Part shown: positions 34,642-43,999 of the stretch, piece after piece
Numbering within the stretch: the stretch's first letter is position 1
How the letters are laid out: each line of letters opens with the position of its first letter
Assembly: GCF_030378165.1 (NCBI RefSeq)
Contig: NZ_CP119766.1
Coordinates: 558,001-622,000, forward strand
Direction of reading: 5' to 3'
Source: Flavobacterium panacagri
GTDB taxonomy: Bacteria > Bacteroidota > Bacteroidia > Flavobacteriales > Flavobacteriaceae
DNA: 64,000 bases
Notes under the pieces: generated by a model
What the model saw: only the letters and a program-made list of their open reading frames with translations
What the model was told of the DNA's origin: nothing
The model's database searches: none
Position numbers and translations under genes: made by a program

Positions 34642-35901
34642 ATGAGAGTATTTAAATTTGGTGGTGCGTCGGTGAAAGATGCAGATGGAATTAAAAACGT
34701 ATATGACGTTTTACAAAAAGTGGGGTATGAAGATGTAATATTGGTTGTTTCCGCTATGGGAAAAACAACAAATGCTCTTGAAGTGGTTATCAAGAATTAT
34801 TTTGATAAATCGACAGAGTTGAATTCTTCTGTACAAGAAATCAAAAAATACCACAATCAAATCTTATTGGATTTATTTGAAGATGAAAACAATGACGTTT
34901 TTGCAGCTGTAAATGCGCAGTTCGCTGAATTGGAATATTTTTTAGCACACAATAAATCTCCAAACTACAACTTCGTTTACGATCAGGTGGTGAGTTTTGG
35001 TGAATTGATTTCTACCAATATTTTAAGTCATTATATGAATTTCAGAGGAATTCAGACACAATGGCTTGATGTTCGTAATTTCATTAAAACGAATGCCAAC
35101 TACCGAGATGCGGAAGTGGACTGGGAAACAACGCAACAAAATATCAGCAAAAATGTTCCAAGAAAACAATTAAATATTACACAAGGTTTCTTAGGTGCTG
35201 ACGAAAACAATTTCACGACAACTCTAGGTCGTGAAGGTTCTGATTATACTGCTGGAATTTTTGCTTACTGCTTAAATGCCGAGAGCGTAACCATTTGGAA
35301 AGACGTTCCTGGAGTTATGAATGCCGACCCTCGTTATTTTGAAAATGCAAGTTTACTAAACCAAATTTCATATCGTGAAGCTATCGAATTAGCATTTTAC
35401 GGCGCAACGGTAATTCACCCAAAAACGTTACAGCCGTTACAGAAAAAAGAAATTCCTTTGTATGTAAAATCGTTTGTGAATCCTTTATTAAAAGGAACCT
35501 GCGTTTCTAAAGGTGTTGACTTAGAACCACAATATCCTTGCTTTATCGTAAAAAGAGAACAGCTTTTGATCTCGCTTTCTTCTATTGATTTCTCTTTCAT
35601 TATGGAAGAAAACATCAGTGAGATTTTTGGTTTATTCCACGAATTCAAAATCAAAGTAAACTTAATTCAGAACTCTGCTATTAGTTTTTCTGTTTGTGTA
35701 GAGGATAAATTTGGAAATTTCCCAGAATTAAATGCTATTCTTTCTAAAAAATTCAAAGTAGAATACAGCGAGAATGTAACATTGTACACGATTCGTCACT
35801 TTACTGAAGAAGCCGCAGCAACTGTTGAAGCTAACAAAGAAGTTTTATTGAAACAAGTTAGCCGCGAAACGATGCAGATTGTGACTAAAGAACTTAATTA
35901 A
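34642..35901 (+). CDS. Aspartate kinase, monofunctional
   Basis: First step of the lysine, threonine and methionine pathway. 419 residues: N-terminal amino-acid kinase domain with MRVFKFGGASVKDADG, VVSAMGKTTNAL, VSFGELISTNILSHYM, TLGREGSDYTAGIFAYCL and ATVIHPKTLQPL; C-terminal ACT-type region (about 290-400). No homoserine dehydrogenase is fused. The leader contains tandem AAATCTAAAATCT units as at rsgA. A strong terminator follows. Confidence 0.93.
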   Translation: MRVFKFGGASVKDADGIKNVYDVLQKVGYEDVILVVSAMGKTTNALEVVIKNYFDKSTELNSSVQEIKKYHNQILLDLFEDENNDVFAAVNAQFAELEYFLAHNKSPNYNFVYDQVVSFGELISTNILSHYMNFRGIQTQWLDVRNFIKTNANYRDAEVDWETTQQNISKNVPRKQLNITQGFLGADENNFTTTLGREGSDYTAGIFAYCLNAESVTIWKDVPGVMNADPRYFENASLLNQISYREAIELAFYGATVIHPKTLQPLQKKEIPLYVKSFVNPLLKGTCVSKGVDLEPQYPCFIVKREQLLISLSSIDFSFIMEENISEIFGLFHEFKIKVNLIQNSAISFSVCVEDKFGNFPELNAILSKKFKVEYSENVTLYTIRHFTEEAAATVEANKEVLLKQVSRETMQIVTKELN

Positions 35902-35944
35902 TACTTTATAAAAAGGTAATTATTTCAATTCAACTATATTTTAG

Positions 35945-35976
35945 AAAAGGCTTCACTTTATTGTGAAGCCTTTTTT
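35945..35976 (+). terminator. Terminator of the aspartate kinase gene
   Basis: 12-bp stem AAAAGGCTTCAC/GTGAAGCCTTTT (35945-35956 with 35963-35974) followed by T. The stop codon of the convergent XRE gene overlaps its end, so it may serve both directions. Confidence 0.88.
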
Positions 35977-36334
35977 AGTTTTGTTTTTTATCTTTATTCA
36001 GATACTTAATAATCTTCTTCAAATCTTTTATCTGCGATTCATATTCTTTTATTATTTTCCTGTAAACATTCATCAATGCACGTTCCGTCTGACGTTCTAC
36101 ATCAAACAAATTTTCTTGTGAATTAATATCTAAACTTTTTTTAACTAATTCTTCTGGAGATCGATCAAAAAACTCACAAATGTTTTTAAAGTGATTAGCC
36201 CACGAAGCACTGTCTCCACGTTCCATTCTTGCATAAGCAGATTGTGAAATATTCAAATGATCTGCAACTTGCTCTTGGGACATATTTTTAGATTTACGTA
36301 AAATTTTTAAATTATTTCCTACAATTTTATTCAT
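35975..36334 (-). CDS. XRE family transcriptional regulator with coiled-coil tail
   Basis: 119 residues from the ATG at 36334 (MNKIVGNNLKILRKSKNMSQ). The frame extends to 36427, but a perfect TATATTTG -7 element at 36356-36349 lies inside that extension, so the shorter start is right. Residues about 5-65 are the helix-turn-helix (NMSQEQVADHLNISQSAYARMERGD); residues about 80-118 form a charged helix (NVYRKIIKEYESQIKDLKKII) probably for dimerisation. Divergent from the DUF5808 gene, which it might regulate. Confidence 0.88.
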   Translation of the reverse strand: MNKIVGNNLKILRKSKNMSQEQVADHLNISQSAYARMERGDSASWANHFKNICEFFDRSPEELVKKSLDINSQENLFDVERQTERALMNVYRKIIKEYESQIKDLKKIIKYLNKDKKQN

Positions 36335-36348
36335 AAATAGTATTTTTA

Positions 36349-36356
36349 CAAATATA
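36349..36356 (-). promoter_or_regulatory. -7 element of the XRE regulator
   Basis: TATATTTG on the minus strand, 14 nt ahead of the ATG at 36334. Confidence 0.6.
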
Positions 36357-36449
36357 AATAGGAGAAACACTTTGTAATTATTCGATTTTAGGTTTTTATT
36401 ACCTGATTTTCGAATAAGTTTTTCCACTAACTATTACTAATTATAAAAC

Positions 36450-36680
36450 ATGAAACAGAACCAAGAACCCTCCGAAGAAGAACAAAACAATTGGAGCCAC
36501 GATCCAGATAATTGGATATGGGGACTTTTCTATTATAATCCGAAGGACAAAAGAATGTTTCCTCCTAAAAGAATCAAAGAAATGGGATGGACAGTTAATT
36601 TTGCTAATCCTAATTCGGTTTTTCTTTGTGTAATTATGATTCTCATTTTAATGATTTTGTGTGAAAGCGTAAAAAGATAA
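36450..36680 (+). CDS. DUF5808-like small membrane protein
   Basis: 76 residues. The soluble N-terminal part has the pattern WIWGLFYYNPKDKRMFPPKRIKEMGWTVNFANP (quoted in part: LFYYNPKDKRMFPPKR and GWTVNFANP), which I associate with DUF5808; a single membrane helix follows (SVFLCVIMILILMILCESV). Function unknown. Divergent from the XRE gene and 23 nt ahead of another tiny membrane-protein gene. Confidence 0.7.
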   Translation: MKQNQEPSEEEQNNWSHDPDNWIWGLFYYNPKDKRMFPPKRIKEMGWTVNFANPNSVFLCVIMILILMILCESVKR

Positions 36681-36703
36681 ATTATTCTATTAATTACAAT
36701 TAT

Positions 36704-36913
36704 ATGGCAGCTCGAAAAAAATTCTTAATTATTTTTTTAATTCTGGTTCTATTATTCATTGGCTATGATTTAGCTTCTTTGCTTCAAAAGGAAAGTTTAA
36801 AAGAAATTTCATTTTCAGATTTTAGACATTCTATTGGGCCTTTTTTATCCGGTATTGCTGTTTTTATGAGTTACAGAGCAGAAATTAAAAAAGATAGAAA
36901 CCCCGCTGAATAA
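36704..36913 (+). CDS. Small membrane protein
   Basis: 69 residues: basic start, one clear helix (FLIIFLILVLLFIGYDLASLL) and a second weaker hydrophobic stretch (HSIGPFLSGIAVFMSY), charged tail. No recognised family. Probably co-transcribed with the DUF5808-like gene. Confidence 0.65.
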   Translation: MAARKKFLIIFLILVLLFIGYDLASLLQKESLKEISFSDFRHSIGPFLSGIAVFMSYRAEIKKDRNPAE

Positions 36914-37000
36914 ACTATTCCTTCATTTCAAAACACAAAATACCGTTTCTAGTTTTCCCAATTATAAATACTACTTTTGGCTTTTCAGAGTTAAGGTAGT

Positions 37001-40000
37001 ATGTTAAAAAAATTATTGTTTTTGACGGTTTTCATTTGGTTTTCTGCCCTTCAGGCTCAGGAAACTGAATCGCTATACAAAACCAAAAAAATAATAACGA
37101 CAAAAGACACGATTCGAATTGAAAATGTCAGCATCAATTCGGGTTTCTTTCAGCTTTTAAATACTAAAAAAGAACCAATCGATTCGTCTTTCTATAAAAT
37201 AGATTTCCAGAAAGGCTTTTTACTTTTAAAAGAAAACTTTCCCTCAGCTTCTGATACTTTAATTGTCAATTACCTCAAATATCCTGATTTTTTGACCAAG
37301 GAATACAGTTTATACAAATCGGATCAAATTGTAAGCAGTGATGTCGGAACCGAAAAATTATACCGAATAGATAATAATGCCAACGCTAAAAAAGTAACTC
37401 CTTTTGATGGATTAAATACTTCAGGGAGTATTACACGAGGTCTTACAATAGGAAATAATCAGAGTACAGTTTTAAATTCTAATTTGGATTTACAGATAAC
37501 TGGTAAAATCTCAGATAAAGTGAGTCTTCGTGCTTCTCTTCAAGACAATAACATTCCGCTGCAGGATGGCGGTTATTCGCAAAAACTGGATCAGTTTGAT
37601 AATATTTTCATGGAACTTTTCAGTGACGATTGGAGCATTCGCGCAGGTGATGTTTTTTTGGAAAACAGAAAAACCCAATTTATGAATTTCAACAAAAAAG
37701 TTCAGGGGCTTTCTGCCAGTTTTGATTTTGATACCGAAAAAAGCAAAACCAACGTCTTTGCTTCTGTTGCTTTTGTAAAAGGCCAATATGCCAAAAGTAC
37801 CTTTACAGGTCAAGAAGGAAATCAAGGTCCGTACAAATTAAAAGGACAAAATGGAGAATTGTATGTTCTCGTAATCTCAGGTTCTGAACGTGTTTATGTA
37901 AACGGCGTTTTACTAAAACGAGGCGAAAACAACGATTATGTGATTGATTATAATGCGGGGGAAATTGTTTTTACTTCGCTTTTTACTATCACTTCAGAAA
38001 TGAGAATTAATGTAGAATACCAATATTCTGAACGAAATTACAATCGTCTTGTGACCTACGCTGGCGCAACGCACGAAAACAGAAACTGGAGTTTTGGCGG
38101 TTATTTATATTCTGAAAACGATATGAAAAATCAGCCGCTACAGCAAAATCTTTCTAGTGAACAAGTCCAAATTTTAAGTGAAGCCGGGGATGATACCAAT
38201 TTAATGAAAGCGCCTTCGGCCTACGAAGATAAATATGCCGACAATAAAATTCTTTACAGAAAGATTCTTATAAATTCGGTTGAAGTTTACGAATATTCCA
38301 ATAATCCGCAAGATGTTTTATACAATGTGAGATTTAGTCAGGTTGGAGCCAATGCAGGAAATTATATCATTCAAAACAATAATTCGGTAGAACGTATTTA
38401 TCAATATGTAGAACCTATAAATGGTATTTTACAGGGAAATTATGAACCTATTGTACAGCTTGTTGCGCCAATGAAACTTCAGGTTGCCTCTTTTTTAGGA
38501 AAGTATAATCCAAACGAGAAAACTTTGGTCGATTTTGAATTGGCTGTCAGCAACAACGATCAAAATTTATTTTCTCCAATTGACGATTCTAATAATGAAG
38601 GTGTTGCTTTTAAAACCAATCTTAAAAAAAGACTTTTTTCCCGAAGCTGGAGTTTAGATGCCTTTGCTAATTATCAATATGTACAGCAGGATTTTAAATC
38701 TATTGAACGTTTGTATAATATTGAATTCAACCGCGACTGGAACTTAACGGGAACACTTTTGGGTAATCAGAGCCTTTTGGTTACGGGTTTTAATTTTGAT
38801 TTGTTTTCAAATAAAAAAAACTCAAATATTGGTTTGGTAACGTATCAATTTGAGAAATTAGATTTCAGTGAAAGTTATACAGGTTCTAGACATACGACTT
38901 CGGCTTTATTTAAGATAAAAAATTGGACAATTGAGAATAATGGAAGTTTTCTGAATTCTGATGCCACAGCTTCAACTTCAAAATTCATTAGAAATCAAAC
39001 CAGAACAAAATATCATTTTGGAAAAAATTGGGTTGGAGGAACAATGCAGCTTGAAGACAATCAGGAAAAGGATAAAGTAACCAATCAGTTTTCGGCTTTA
39101 AGCCAAAGATTTACAGAATATGGTGTTTTTACAGGACGAGGCGACAGTACAAAAGTGTTTGTCGAAGTTGGTTTTCTGCAAAGACGAAATGATAGTTTGC
39201 AAAATGGATTATTACAACATGTCAATAATTCTCAAACGTATTATTTAAAGTCTAAACTAATTCAGAACAAAACAACCGATCTAGCAGTTTATGCGAGTTA
39301 TCGAAATTTAGATTTTACAGATCAATCCAGACAAAATGAACCTTCTTTAAATTCGAGAGTTTTATACAATGACCGCTTCTTTAACCAATTAATGCAGATT
39401 GGAACTACTTACGAAACCAGTTCCGGAACTATTGCACAACAAGAATTTACGTATGTAGAAGTTCCAACAGGACAAGGTGTTTATACCTGGAATGATTATA
39501 ACGGCAACGGAATTCAGGAATTACAGGAATTTGAAATCGCAGTTTTTCAGGATCAGGCAAAATATGTAAGGATCTTTTTGCCGAATCAGATTTACATCAA
39601 AACCAATCAGAATAAGTTTTCACAGTCTTTAACTTTAAATCCGTTGCAATGGCAGAACGAAAAAGGTTTCAAGAAACTTCTGTCTTACTTCTACAATCAG
39701 ACTTCCTTTATAATGGATCGAAAAGTAAAAAGTGAAGGAGAAAAACTGGAACTGAATCCGTTTAATTCTTCTGAAGAAAATATTTTAGGTTTAAATTCGA
39801 GTTTCAGAAACAGTTTATTTTACAACCGTGGCCGTCAGAAACATTCGGTTACCTATTCTTATCTTGTTAATAAAGGAAAAAGTCTTCTTTCTATTGGTTC
39901 ACAAAATGTCCGCAATTATTCACATCAAATTCAATATACGCATTTGTATCAGAAAAGCTGGTTATTTAATTTCTTTACCAAAACCATTAAAACCGATTTA

Positions 40001-40435
40001 GTTTCAGAGGATTTTGAAGAGAAAAATTATGATATAAACGGCTGGCAACTGGCACCAAAAGTGAGTTATTTGTTTTCTAAAAATACCAAACTTGATTTCT
40101 TTTATGAACTTCAGAACAAGAAAAATCAAATTGGTAATTTTGAGACTTTAAAACAAAATAGAATTGGAACTTCTTTTTCTTATGCCGGTGAAAAGAAAGT
40201 AACTGTAAGTGGGGAATTTTCTTTTTATGAAAACAAATTTAATGGTAATGAATTTTCATCAGTTGGTTTTCAAATGCTCGAAGGGCTTCAAGCAGGATCC
40301 AATCTAGTTTGGAAACTACTTTTACAAAAGAACATTACCTCATTTTTAGATATTAATTTAAACTATCTGGGACGTAAAAGCGAAACAGGAAATACGATTC
40401 ATACTGGCAACATTCAGCTTCGCGCATATTTTTAA
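37001..40435 (+). CDS. Very large exported protein, predicted outer-membrane beta-barrel
   Basis: 1144 residues with signal peptide (MLKKLLFLTVFIWFSALQAQ). After about 120 residues of beta-rich N-terminal domain comes a conserved-looking stretch near 130-200 (LNTSGSITRGLTIGNNQS; SDKVSLRASLQDNNIPLQDGG), then hundreds of residues of alternating aromatic beta-strand pattern (for example RNWSFGGYLYSEND; KKVTVSGEFSFYENKFNG) and a final strand GNIQLRAYF ending in Phe. This is what a large barrel of the outer membrane looks like. No plug or T9SS signal is seen. I do not recognise a named family; secretion or adhesion roles are possible. Confidence 0.75.
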   Translation: MLKKLLFLTVFIWFSALQAQETESLYKTKKIITTKDTIRIENVSINSGFFQLLNTKKEPIDSSFYKIDFQKGFLLLKENFPSASDTLIVNYLKYPDFLTKEYSLYKSDQIVSSDVGTEKLYRIDNNANAKKVTPFDGLNTSGSITRGLTIGNNQSTVLNSNLDLQITGKISDKVSLRASLQDNNIPLQDGGYSQKLDQFDNIFMELFSDDWSIRAGDVFLENRKTQFMNFNKKVQGLSASFDFDTEKSKTNVFASVAFVKGQYAKSTFTGQEGNQGPYKLKGQNGELYVLVISGSERVYVNGVLLKRGENNDYVIDYNAGEIVFTSLFTITSEMRINVEYQYSERNYNRLVTYAGATHENRNWSFGGYLYSENDMKNQPLQQNLSSEQVQILSEAGDDTNLMKAPSAYEDKYADNKILYRKILINSVEVYEYSNNPQDVLYNVRFSQVGANAGNYIIQNNNSVERIYQYVEPINGILQGNYEPIVQLVAPMKLQVASFLGKYNPNEKTLVDFELAVSNNDQNLFSPIDDSNNEGVAFKTNLKKRLFSRSWSLDAFANYQYVQQDFKSIERLYNIEFNRDWNLTGTLLGNQSLLVTGFNFDLFSNKKNSNIGLVTYQFEKLDFSESYTGSRHTTSALFKIKNWTIENNGSFLNSDATASTSKFIRNQTRTKYHFGKNWVGGTMQLEDNQEKDKVTNQFSALSQRFTEYGVFTGRGDSTKVFVEVGFLQRRNDSLQNGLLQHVNNSQTYYLKSKLIQNKTTDLAVYASYRNLDFTDQSRQNEPSLNSRVLYNDRFFNQLMQIGTTYETSSGTIAQQEFTYVEVPTGQGVYTWNDYNGNGIQELQEFEIAVFQDQAKYVRIFLPNQIYIKTNQNKFSQSLTLNPLQWQNEKGFKKLLSYFYNQTSFIMDRKVKSEGEKLELNPFNSSEENILGLNSSFRNSLFYNRGRQKHSVTYSYLVNKGKSLLSIGSQNVRNYSHQIQYTHLYQKSWLFNFFTKTIKTDLVSEDFEEKNYDINGWQLAPKVSYLFSKNTKLDFFYELQNKKNQIGNFETLKQNRIGTSFSYAGEKKVTVSGEFSFYENKFNGNEFSSVGFQMLEGLQAGSNLVWKLLLQKNITSFLDINLNYLGRKSETGNTIHTGNIQLRAYF

Positions 40436-40498
40436 TGCACTGCGAAAAAGGTGACAAAAAATTGTTTAACTTTAATTGAAATTATAAACTATAACCTT

Positions 40499-41053
40499 AT
40501 GAAAAAATTAGTATTAATCTGTTTATTAGTTGTTTTCTCTTCCACTTTCTACGCCCAAGAAACAACTACAAAAGCGGCAAAAACAAAAACAGAAGCTTCA
40601 GCAAAAAAAGCAAAAGCAAGTGCAGACAAAGCTTCGGCTGATGCCAAAAAAGAAGCAACAAAATCTAAAAAAGCAGCAGATGACGCCAAAGCAGCTTCCT
40701 CTAAAGCAAAGAAAGAATCTGCTGATGCAGCCAAAAAAACTGCCGACAAAGAAGCTACAAAAGCAAAAGCTGACGCTAAAAAAGCAACAGCGGCATCTGA
40801 CAAAGCTAAAAGCACAGCAGACAAAGCTAAAGCCGATGCTAAAAAAACAACCGCTAAAGCTGATGACGCAAAGAAAGATGCTACAGCTGCTAAAAAATCT
40901 GCCACAAAAACTTTAAAGGAAACTAACGAAAAAGCACCGTCAGTTCCAGACAAAGTTACTGGAGAATACAATGGCAAAAAAGTTTACACTGGCCCAAGAG
41001 GCGGGAAATACTACATTAACAAAAATGGTAATAAAACTTACATTCAGGATTAA
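40499..41053 (+). CDS. Exported Lys/Ala-rich helical protein with PBCV-adaptor-like C terminus
   Basis: 184 residues from the ATG at 40499 (MKKLVLICLLVVFSSTFYAQ, a signal peptide); the frame opens at 40451 but the extension has no signal logic. Residues about 25-145 are a low-complexity K/A/D/T/S helix of heptad-like KKAxADAKKA units, like histone H1 or TolA-type spacers. The last 25 residues form a separate motif, KVYTGPRGGKYYINKNGNKTYI, which resembles the basic adaptor domain first seen in Chlorella virus proteins. Likely periplasmic, perhaps binding polyanions or peptidoglycan. A strong terminator follows. Confidence 0.78.
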   Translation: MKKLVLICLLVVFSSTFYAQETTTKAAKTKTEASAKKAKASADKASADAKKEATKSKKAADDAKAASSKAKKESADAAKKTADKEATKAKADAKKATAASDKAKSTADKAKADAKKTTAKADDAKKDATAAKKSATKTLKETNEKAPSVPDKVTGEYNGKKVYTGPRGGKYYINKNGNKTYIQD

Positions 41054-41060
41054 AAAGATG

Positions 41061-41092
41061 CTGAGATACTAAGATGCTAAGTTTCTAAGATA
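41061..41092. repeat. Four-unit 8-bp CTNAG array, copy 3
   Basis: Octamers CTGAGATA, CTAAGATG, CTAAGTTT, CTAAGATA. It lies in the 308-bp gap 41054-41361 between the Lys/Ala-rich protein gene and the glycosyltransferase gene; the gap also contains a terminator and, near its end, TATCTTCG, one mismatch from a -7 element. Nothing else was seen there. Confidence 0.75.
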
Positions 41093-41116
41093 TTTACTTA
41101 GAATGCTCCAATTAAG

Positions 41117-41141
41117 AACCGAACATACGTTCGGTTTTTTT
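41117..41141 (+). terminator. Terminator of the Lys/Ala-rich protein gene
   Basis: Stem AACCGAAC/GTTCGGTT (41117-41124 with 41129-41136), loop ATAC, followed by a T-run. Confidence 0.88.
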
Positions 41142-41361
41142 ATATTATAACTAAACTTACAAATTTCCTTATTAAGGTCATTTCAAAAATTCGAAAATTA
41201 CTTAACATACAGATAATCTTATTTAAGAAAATGAAAATATTTTTGAAACACCCCTGCAAATCCCTAGTGTTTATGAGAATATAGAGTTAATAATTTAGTA
41301 ATACCCTCAAAATATCATACAAAACATATTTCTTTATCTTCGTTTTTAAAAAGCATTAAAA

Positions 41362-42444
41362 ATGAGCATTGATTATTCTGCGAATAAAACTATTTTAGTC
41401 GCTCCATTAAATTGGGGTCTTGGCCATGCAACTCGTTGTATTCCTATTATAAAAGCGCTTCAGGAGAATAATTATATCCCGATTATTGCCTCAGACGGGG
41501 TTGCGCTGGCTTTATTGCGAAAAGAATTTCCTTATATACAGACTTTAGAACTTCCTTCTTATCATATTGAATATGCCAAGAATGGTAAAAACTTTAAATG
41601 GAAGCTGATCAAAAACCTTCCTAAAATGATAACTGCCATTTTGGATGAGAAAAAAATGGTCAATACCTGGATTAAAAAACATGGAATTGATGGTATTATC
41701 TCTGATAATAGATTAGGGGTTTTCAGTAAAAAAGTTCCTTCTGTATTTATGACGCATCAATTGAATGTGATGACAGGAAATACAACTTGGTTTACGAGTG
41801 TATGCCATCAAAAAATCATCAAAAAATATACAGAATGCTGGGTTCCCGATACTAATGATGAAGTAAATCTTACTGGAGATTTAGGTCATGTAAAATCTGA
41901 GGAACTGAATTTAAAATATATTGGTCCGCTAAGCCGAATGCGAAAAAAAGACACTCCAAAAATATATGATCTGATGATTATATTATCTGGCCCTGAACCA
42001 CAGCGTACTTTCTTGGATGAAAAACTACAGAAAGAAGCAGCAAAATATCCTGGAAAAGTCGTTTTTGTTCAAGGGATTGTAGATAAATCTCAGGAAAAAT
42101 GGCAGGCTGGAAATGTGACTTATTATAATTTCATGAATTCAAAACAGCTGGAACAGACTTTTAATGAAAGTGAATTTGTTCTCTGCCGTTCGGGTTATAC
42201 GACTGTTATGGATTTGGCTAAATTGGGCAAAAAAGCTTTTTTTATTCCAACTCCAGGACAATATGAACAAGAATATCTGGCAGTAAAACTTCAAGAAGAA
42301 AATCTTGTGCCTTATGCAATGCAAGACGACTTTACTATTGAAGATTTATCAAAAGTAAAATCGTTTAAAGGACTATCCCAATTTGAAAACAATATTGACT
42401 GGGATTCGTTATTTGCTGTTTTCGAAAATAATTCTCCAGCATAA
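41362..42444 (+). CDS. Glycosyltransferase, MurG/UGT-like (GT-B fold)
   Basis: 360 residues. N-terminal Rossmann half begins ILVAPLNWGLGHATRCIPII, a glycine-rich acceptor loop like that of MurG and undecaprenyl glycosyltransferases; the C-terminal half has LIILSGPEPQRTF and the donor-site motif FVLCRSGYTTVMDLAKLGKKAFFIPTPGQYEQE (in part SGYTTVMDLAKLGKK, PTPGQYEQ). It probably adds a sugar to a lipid or surface glycan; donor and acceptor unknown. Single gene. Confidence 0.85.
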   Translation: MSIDYSANKTILVAPLNWGLGHATRCIPIIKALQENNYIPIIASDGVALALLRKEFPYIQTLELPSYHIEYAKNGKNFKWKLIKNLPKMITAILDEKKMVNTWIKKHGIDGIISDNRLGVFSKKVPSVFMTHQLNVMTGNTTWFTSVCHQKIIKKYTECWVPDTNDEVNLTGDLGHVKSEELNLKYIGPLSRMRKKDTPKIYDLMIILSGPEPQRTFLDEKLQKEAAKYPGKVVFVQGIVDKSQEKWQAGNVTYYNFMNSKQLEQTFNESEFVLCRSGYTTVMDLAKLGKKAFFIPTPGQYEQEYLAVKLQEENLVPYAMQDDFTIEDLSKVKSFKGLSQFENNIDWDSLFAVFENNSPA

Positions 42445-42447
42445 AAA

Positions 42448-42493
42448 AATCCGTTTAATCTGTATCCAAATCAGAACACAGATTAAACGGATT
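42448..42493 (-). terminator. Terminator of the OprP-type porin gene
   Basis: Perfect 16-bp stem AATCCGTTTAATCTGT/ACAGATTAAACGGATT (42448-42463 with 42478-42493). The T-run is on the minus strand, so it ends the porin transcript, 33 nt past its stop. Confidence 0.85.
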
Positions 42494-42525
42494 CACTATC
42501 GTGAAAATCCGGATTTTATTTTTTT

Positions 42526-43836
42526 CTAGAAATTAAACTGTGCTTGTAATCGTAACACATTTCCTTGTTGTCTGTTTATTGGAAGTGCACTGTCTTCAAA
42601 AGTTCTGTCAGCAATTACATATTCTGCCGTTAACTCAAAAGCTTTAATTGGCTGCCATTCGACACCAATTTGGTAATCTCTTACAATGTAGCTTCTGGCA
42701 TCTTTTTCATATTTTTTTCCTCCGTCATAATATTGAAACTTAGCGAAAGGATAAATATGCTGTTTTTTAATATCCCATTTATAGTTTAATAAAACATAAC
42801 CTCCATTTAGGTCCGTTTCATCAACTGTATTTGTTACTGTATTATATCTTGGACCTTTCCCAATATTATATTCTGTCTGGATTCCAAAAGGTCTAGGATA
42901 TAAAACGAATGTTGCTCCTACTCTTTGGTCTTTTACATATTGCGGATCATTTACAGTAACTCCAGATGAGATTTCTCCAGTAAAAGCCCATTTTCCTGTG
43001 TAAGCCTGAATTCCTGGTTCGATGATCTGACTCCCAATTACGAATGGATACGTTACTCTGGCAACTACATTTAAATCTCTATTTCCATCTAATTTATTAG
43101 CAATTTGACCATTGTAAACACCAAAAGCAAATACACCAAAATCCCCTGAACCTTTATAACCGTCTCTTACCAACATGTTGAAACGCTCTCTAATTTCGGC
43201 TGGAGCCCAATAAAAGAACATTCCCAAATCACGTTCGTTCAATATAGCACTGTTGATTCCATCGGCACGATCTAGAGTTAAACGCTGCGAACTAGACTGC
43301 ATATTTTCGAATCCGTATGGAATTTTACTCTGCCCTACACGAACACGATATTCTCTTTTCTTATCAAACGAAAGATCAAAATACAAATCACGAATCTGAA
43401 CAAAGTTCTGAATTCCTGTACTTGGCGAACTAGCAAAATCTGGCTGGAAATAGAAAAATACATTTGGATGAACCTGTCCTGAAAATACCAAACGGGCACG
43501 GCGAATAAAAAGTCCGTTATTTGCTTTGGCATCTGGAGCTGTAGAAGTTGTTCCCCAAGATTTATCGCACTGATCACAAGAAACTTTATCATTTGTAGAA
43601 AGCAGACCATTATATCGAATCTGAGCGTAACCTCTTAATGAGATTCTGTCGTACCAATGTTCTTCAATTCCTCCTCCAGATTTAGTGTCTGGAAGTTTCG
43701 CTTTGTTGATAGAATCTAAAATACGCATTACTTCGTTTTTTACATCCTGCTTATTCAATTCTTGCTTATTTGTTTCCTGCGCATTAACAGCACAAGTTAA
43801 CAGTAATAAAACTGCTAGTAATTTTCTTTTTATCAT
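42526..43836 (-). CDS. Phosphate-selective-type porin (OprO/OprP family)
   Basis: 436 residues from the ATG at 43836 (MIKRKLLAVLLLLTCAVNAQ, signal peptide). The longer frame to 43869 ends inside the leader of the transcript, close to the -7 element. After a short linker come barrel strands typical of OprP-like porins: RISLRGYAQIRYNG, FIRRARLVFSGQVHPNVFFYFQPDFA, KKREYRVRVGQSKIPYGFE, and a final strand QQGNVLRLQAQFNF ending in Phe. The family often carries phosphate or polyphosphate. An 11-bp-phased operator array and a PhoR/PhoB-like pair next to it support a phosphate role. Confidence 0.87.
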   Translation of the reverse strand: MIKRKLLAVLLLLTCAVNAQETNKQELNKQDVKNEVMRILDSINKAKLPDTKSGGGIEEHWYDRISLRGYAQIRYNGLLSTNDKVSCDQCDKSWGTTSTAPDAKANNGLFIRRARLVFSGQVHPNVFFYFQPDFASSPSTGIQNFVQIRDLYFDLSFDKKREYRVRVGQSKIPYGFENMQSSSQRLTLDRADGINSAILNERDLGMFFYWAPAEIRERFNMLVRDGYKGSGDFGVFAFGVYNGQIANKLDGNRDLNVVARVTYPFVIGSQIIEPGIQAYTGKWAFTGEISSGVTVNDPQYVKDQRVGATFVLYPRPFGIQTEYNIGKGPRYNTVTNTVDETDLNGGYVLLNYKWDIKKQHIYPFAKFQYYDGGKKYEKDARSYIVRDYQIGVEWQPIKAFELTAEYVIADRTFEDSALPINRQQGNVLRLQAQFNF

Positions 43837-43884
43837 TAGTTCTCTAAATCCCTTAAATTCAGGATGCAAAGATGGAGCACCTAT

Positions 43885-43934
43885 GTTAAGAAATCATTAA
43901 CCAGATGTTACTATAATAAAAATTTAATGTTACC
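43885..43934 (-). promoter_or_regulatory. Pho-box-like array at the porin promoter
   Basis: Read on the minus strand, TAAC-type cores begin at 43932 (TAAC), 43910 (TAAC), 43899 (TAAT) and 43888 (TAAC), all on an 11-bp grid; the unit at 43921 is degenerate. The TTTG of a CATCTTTGC -7 element begins at 43870, which is 18, 29, 40 and 62 nt from the cores. The same 29 and 40 spacings occur at the two other arrays. Inferred to be bound by the adjacent OmpR-type regulator. Confidence 0.82.
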
Positions 43935-43999
43935 GACTAAATCGGTATGTTTATTTATTGTTAAAACCCTTTGTTTTAAGGCTTTCAGCAAAAATCAGC

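Noticed and set aside
40530..40977. Long open frames on both strands across the Lys/Ala-rich gene
   Set aside because: They are shadows of low-complexity AAA/GCA-type codons; only the + frame at 40499 has a signal peptide and a structured C terminus.
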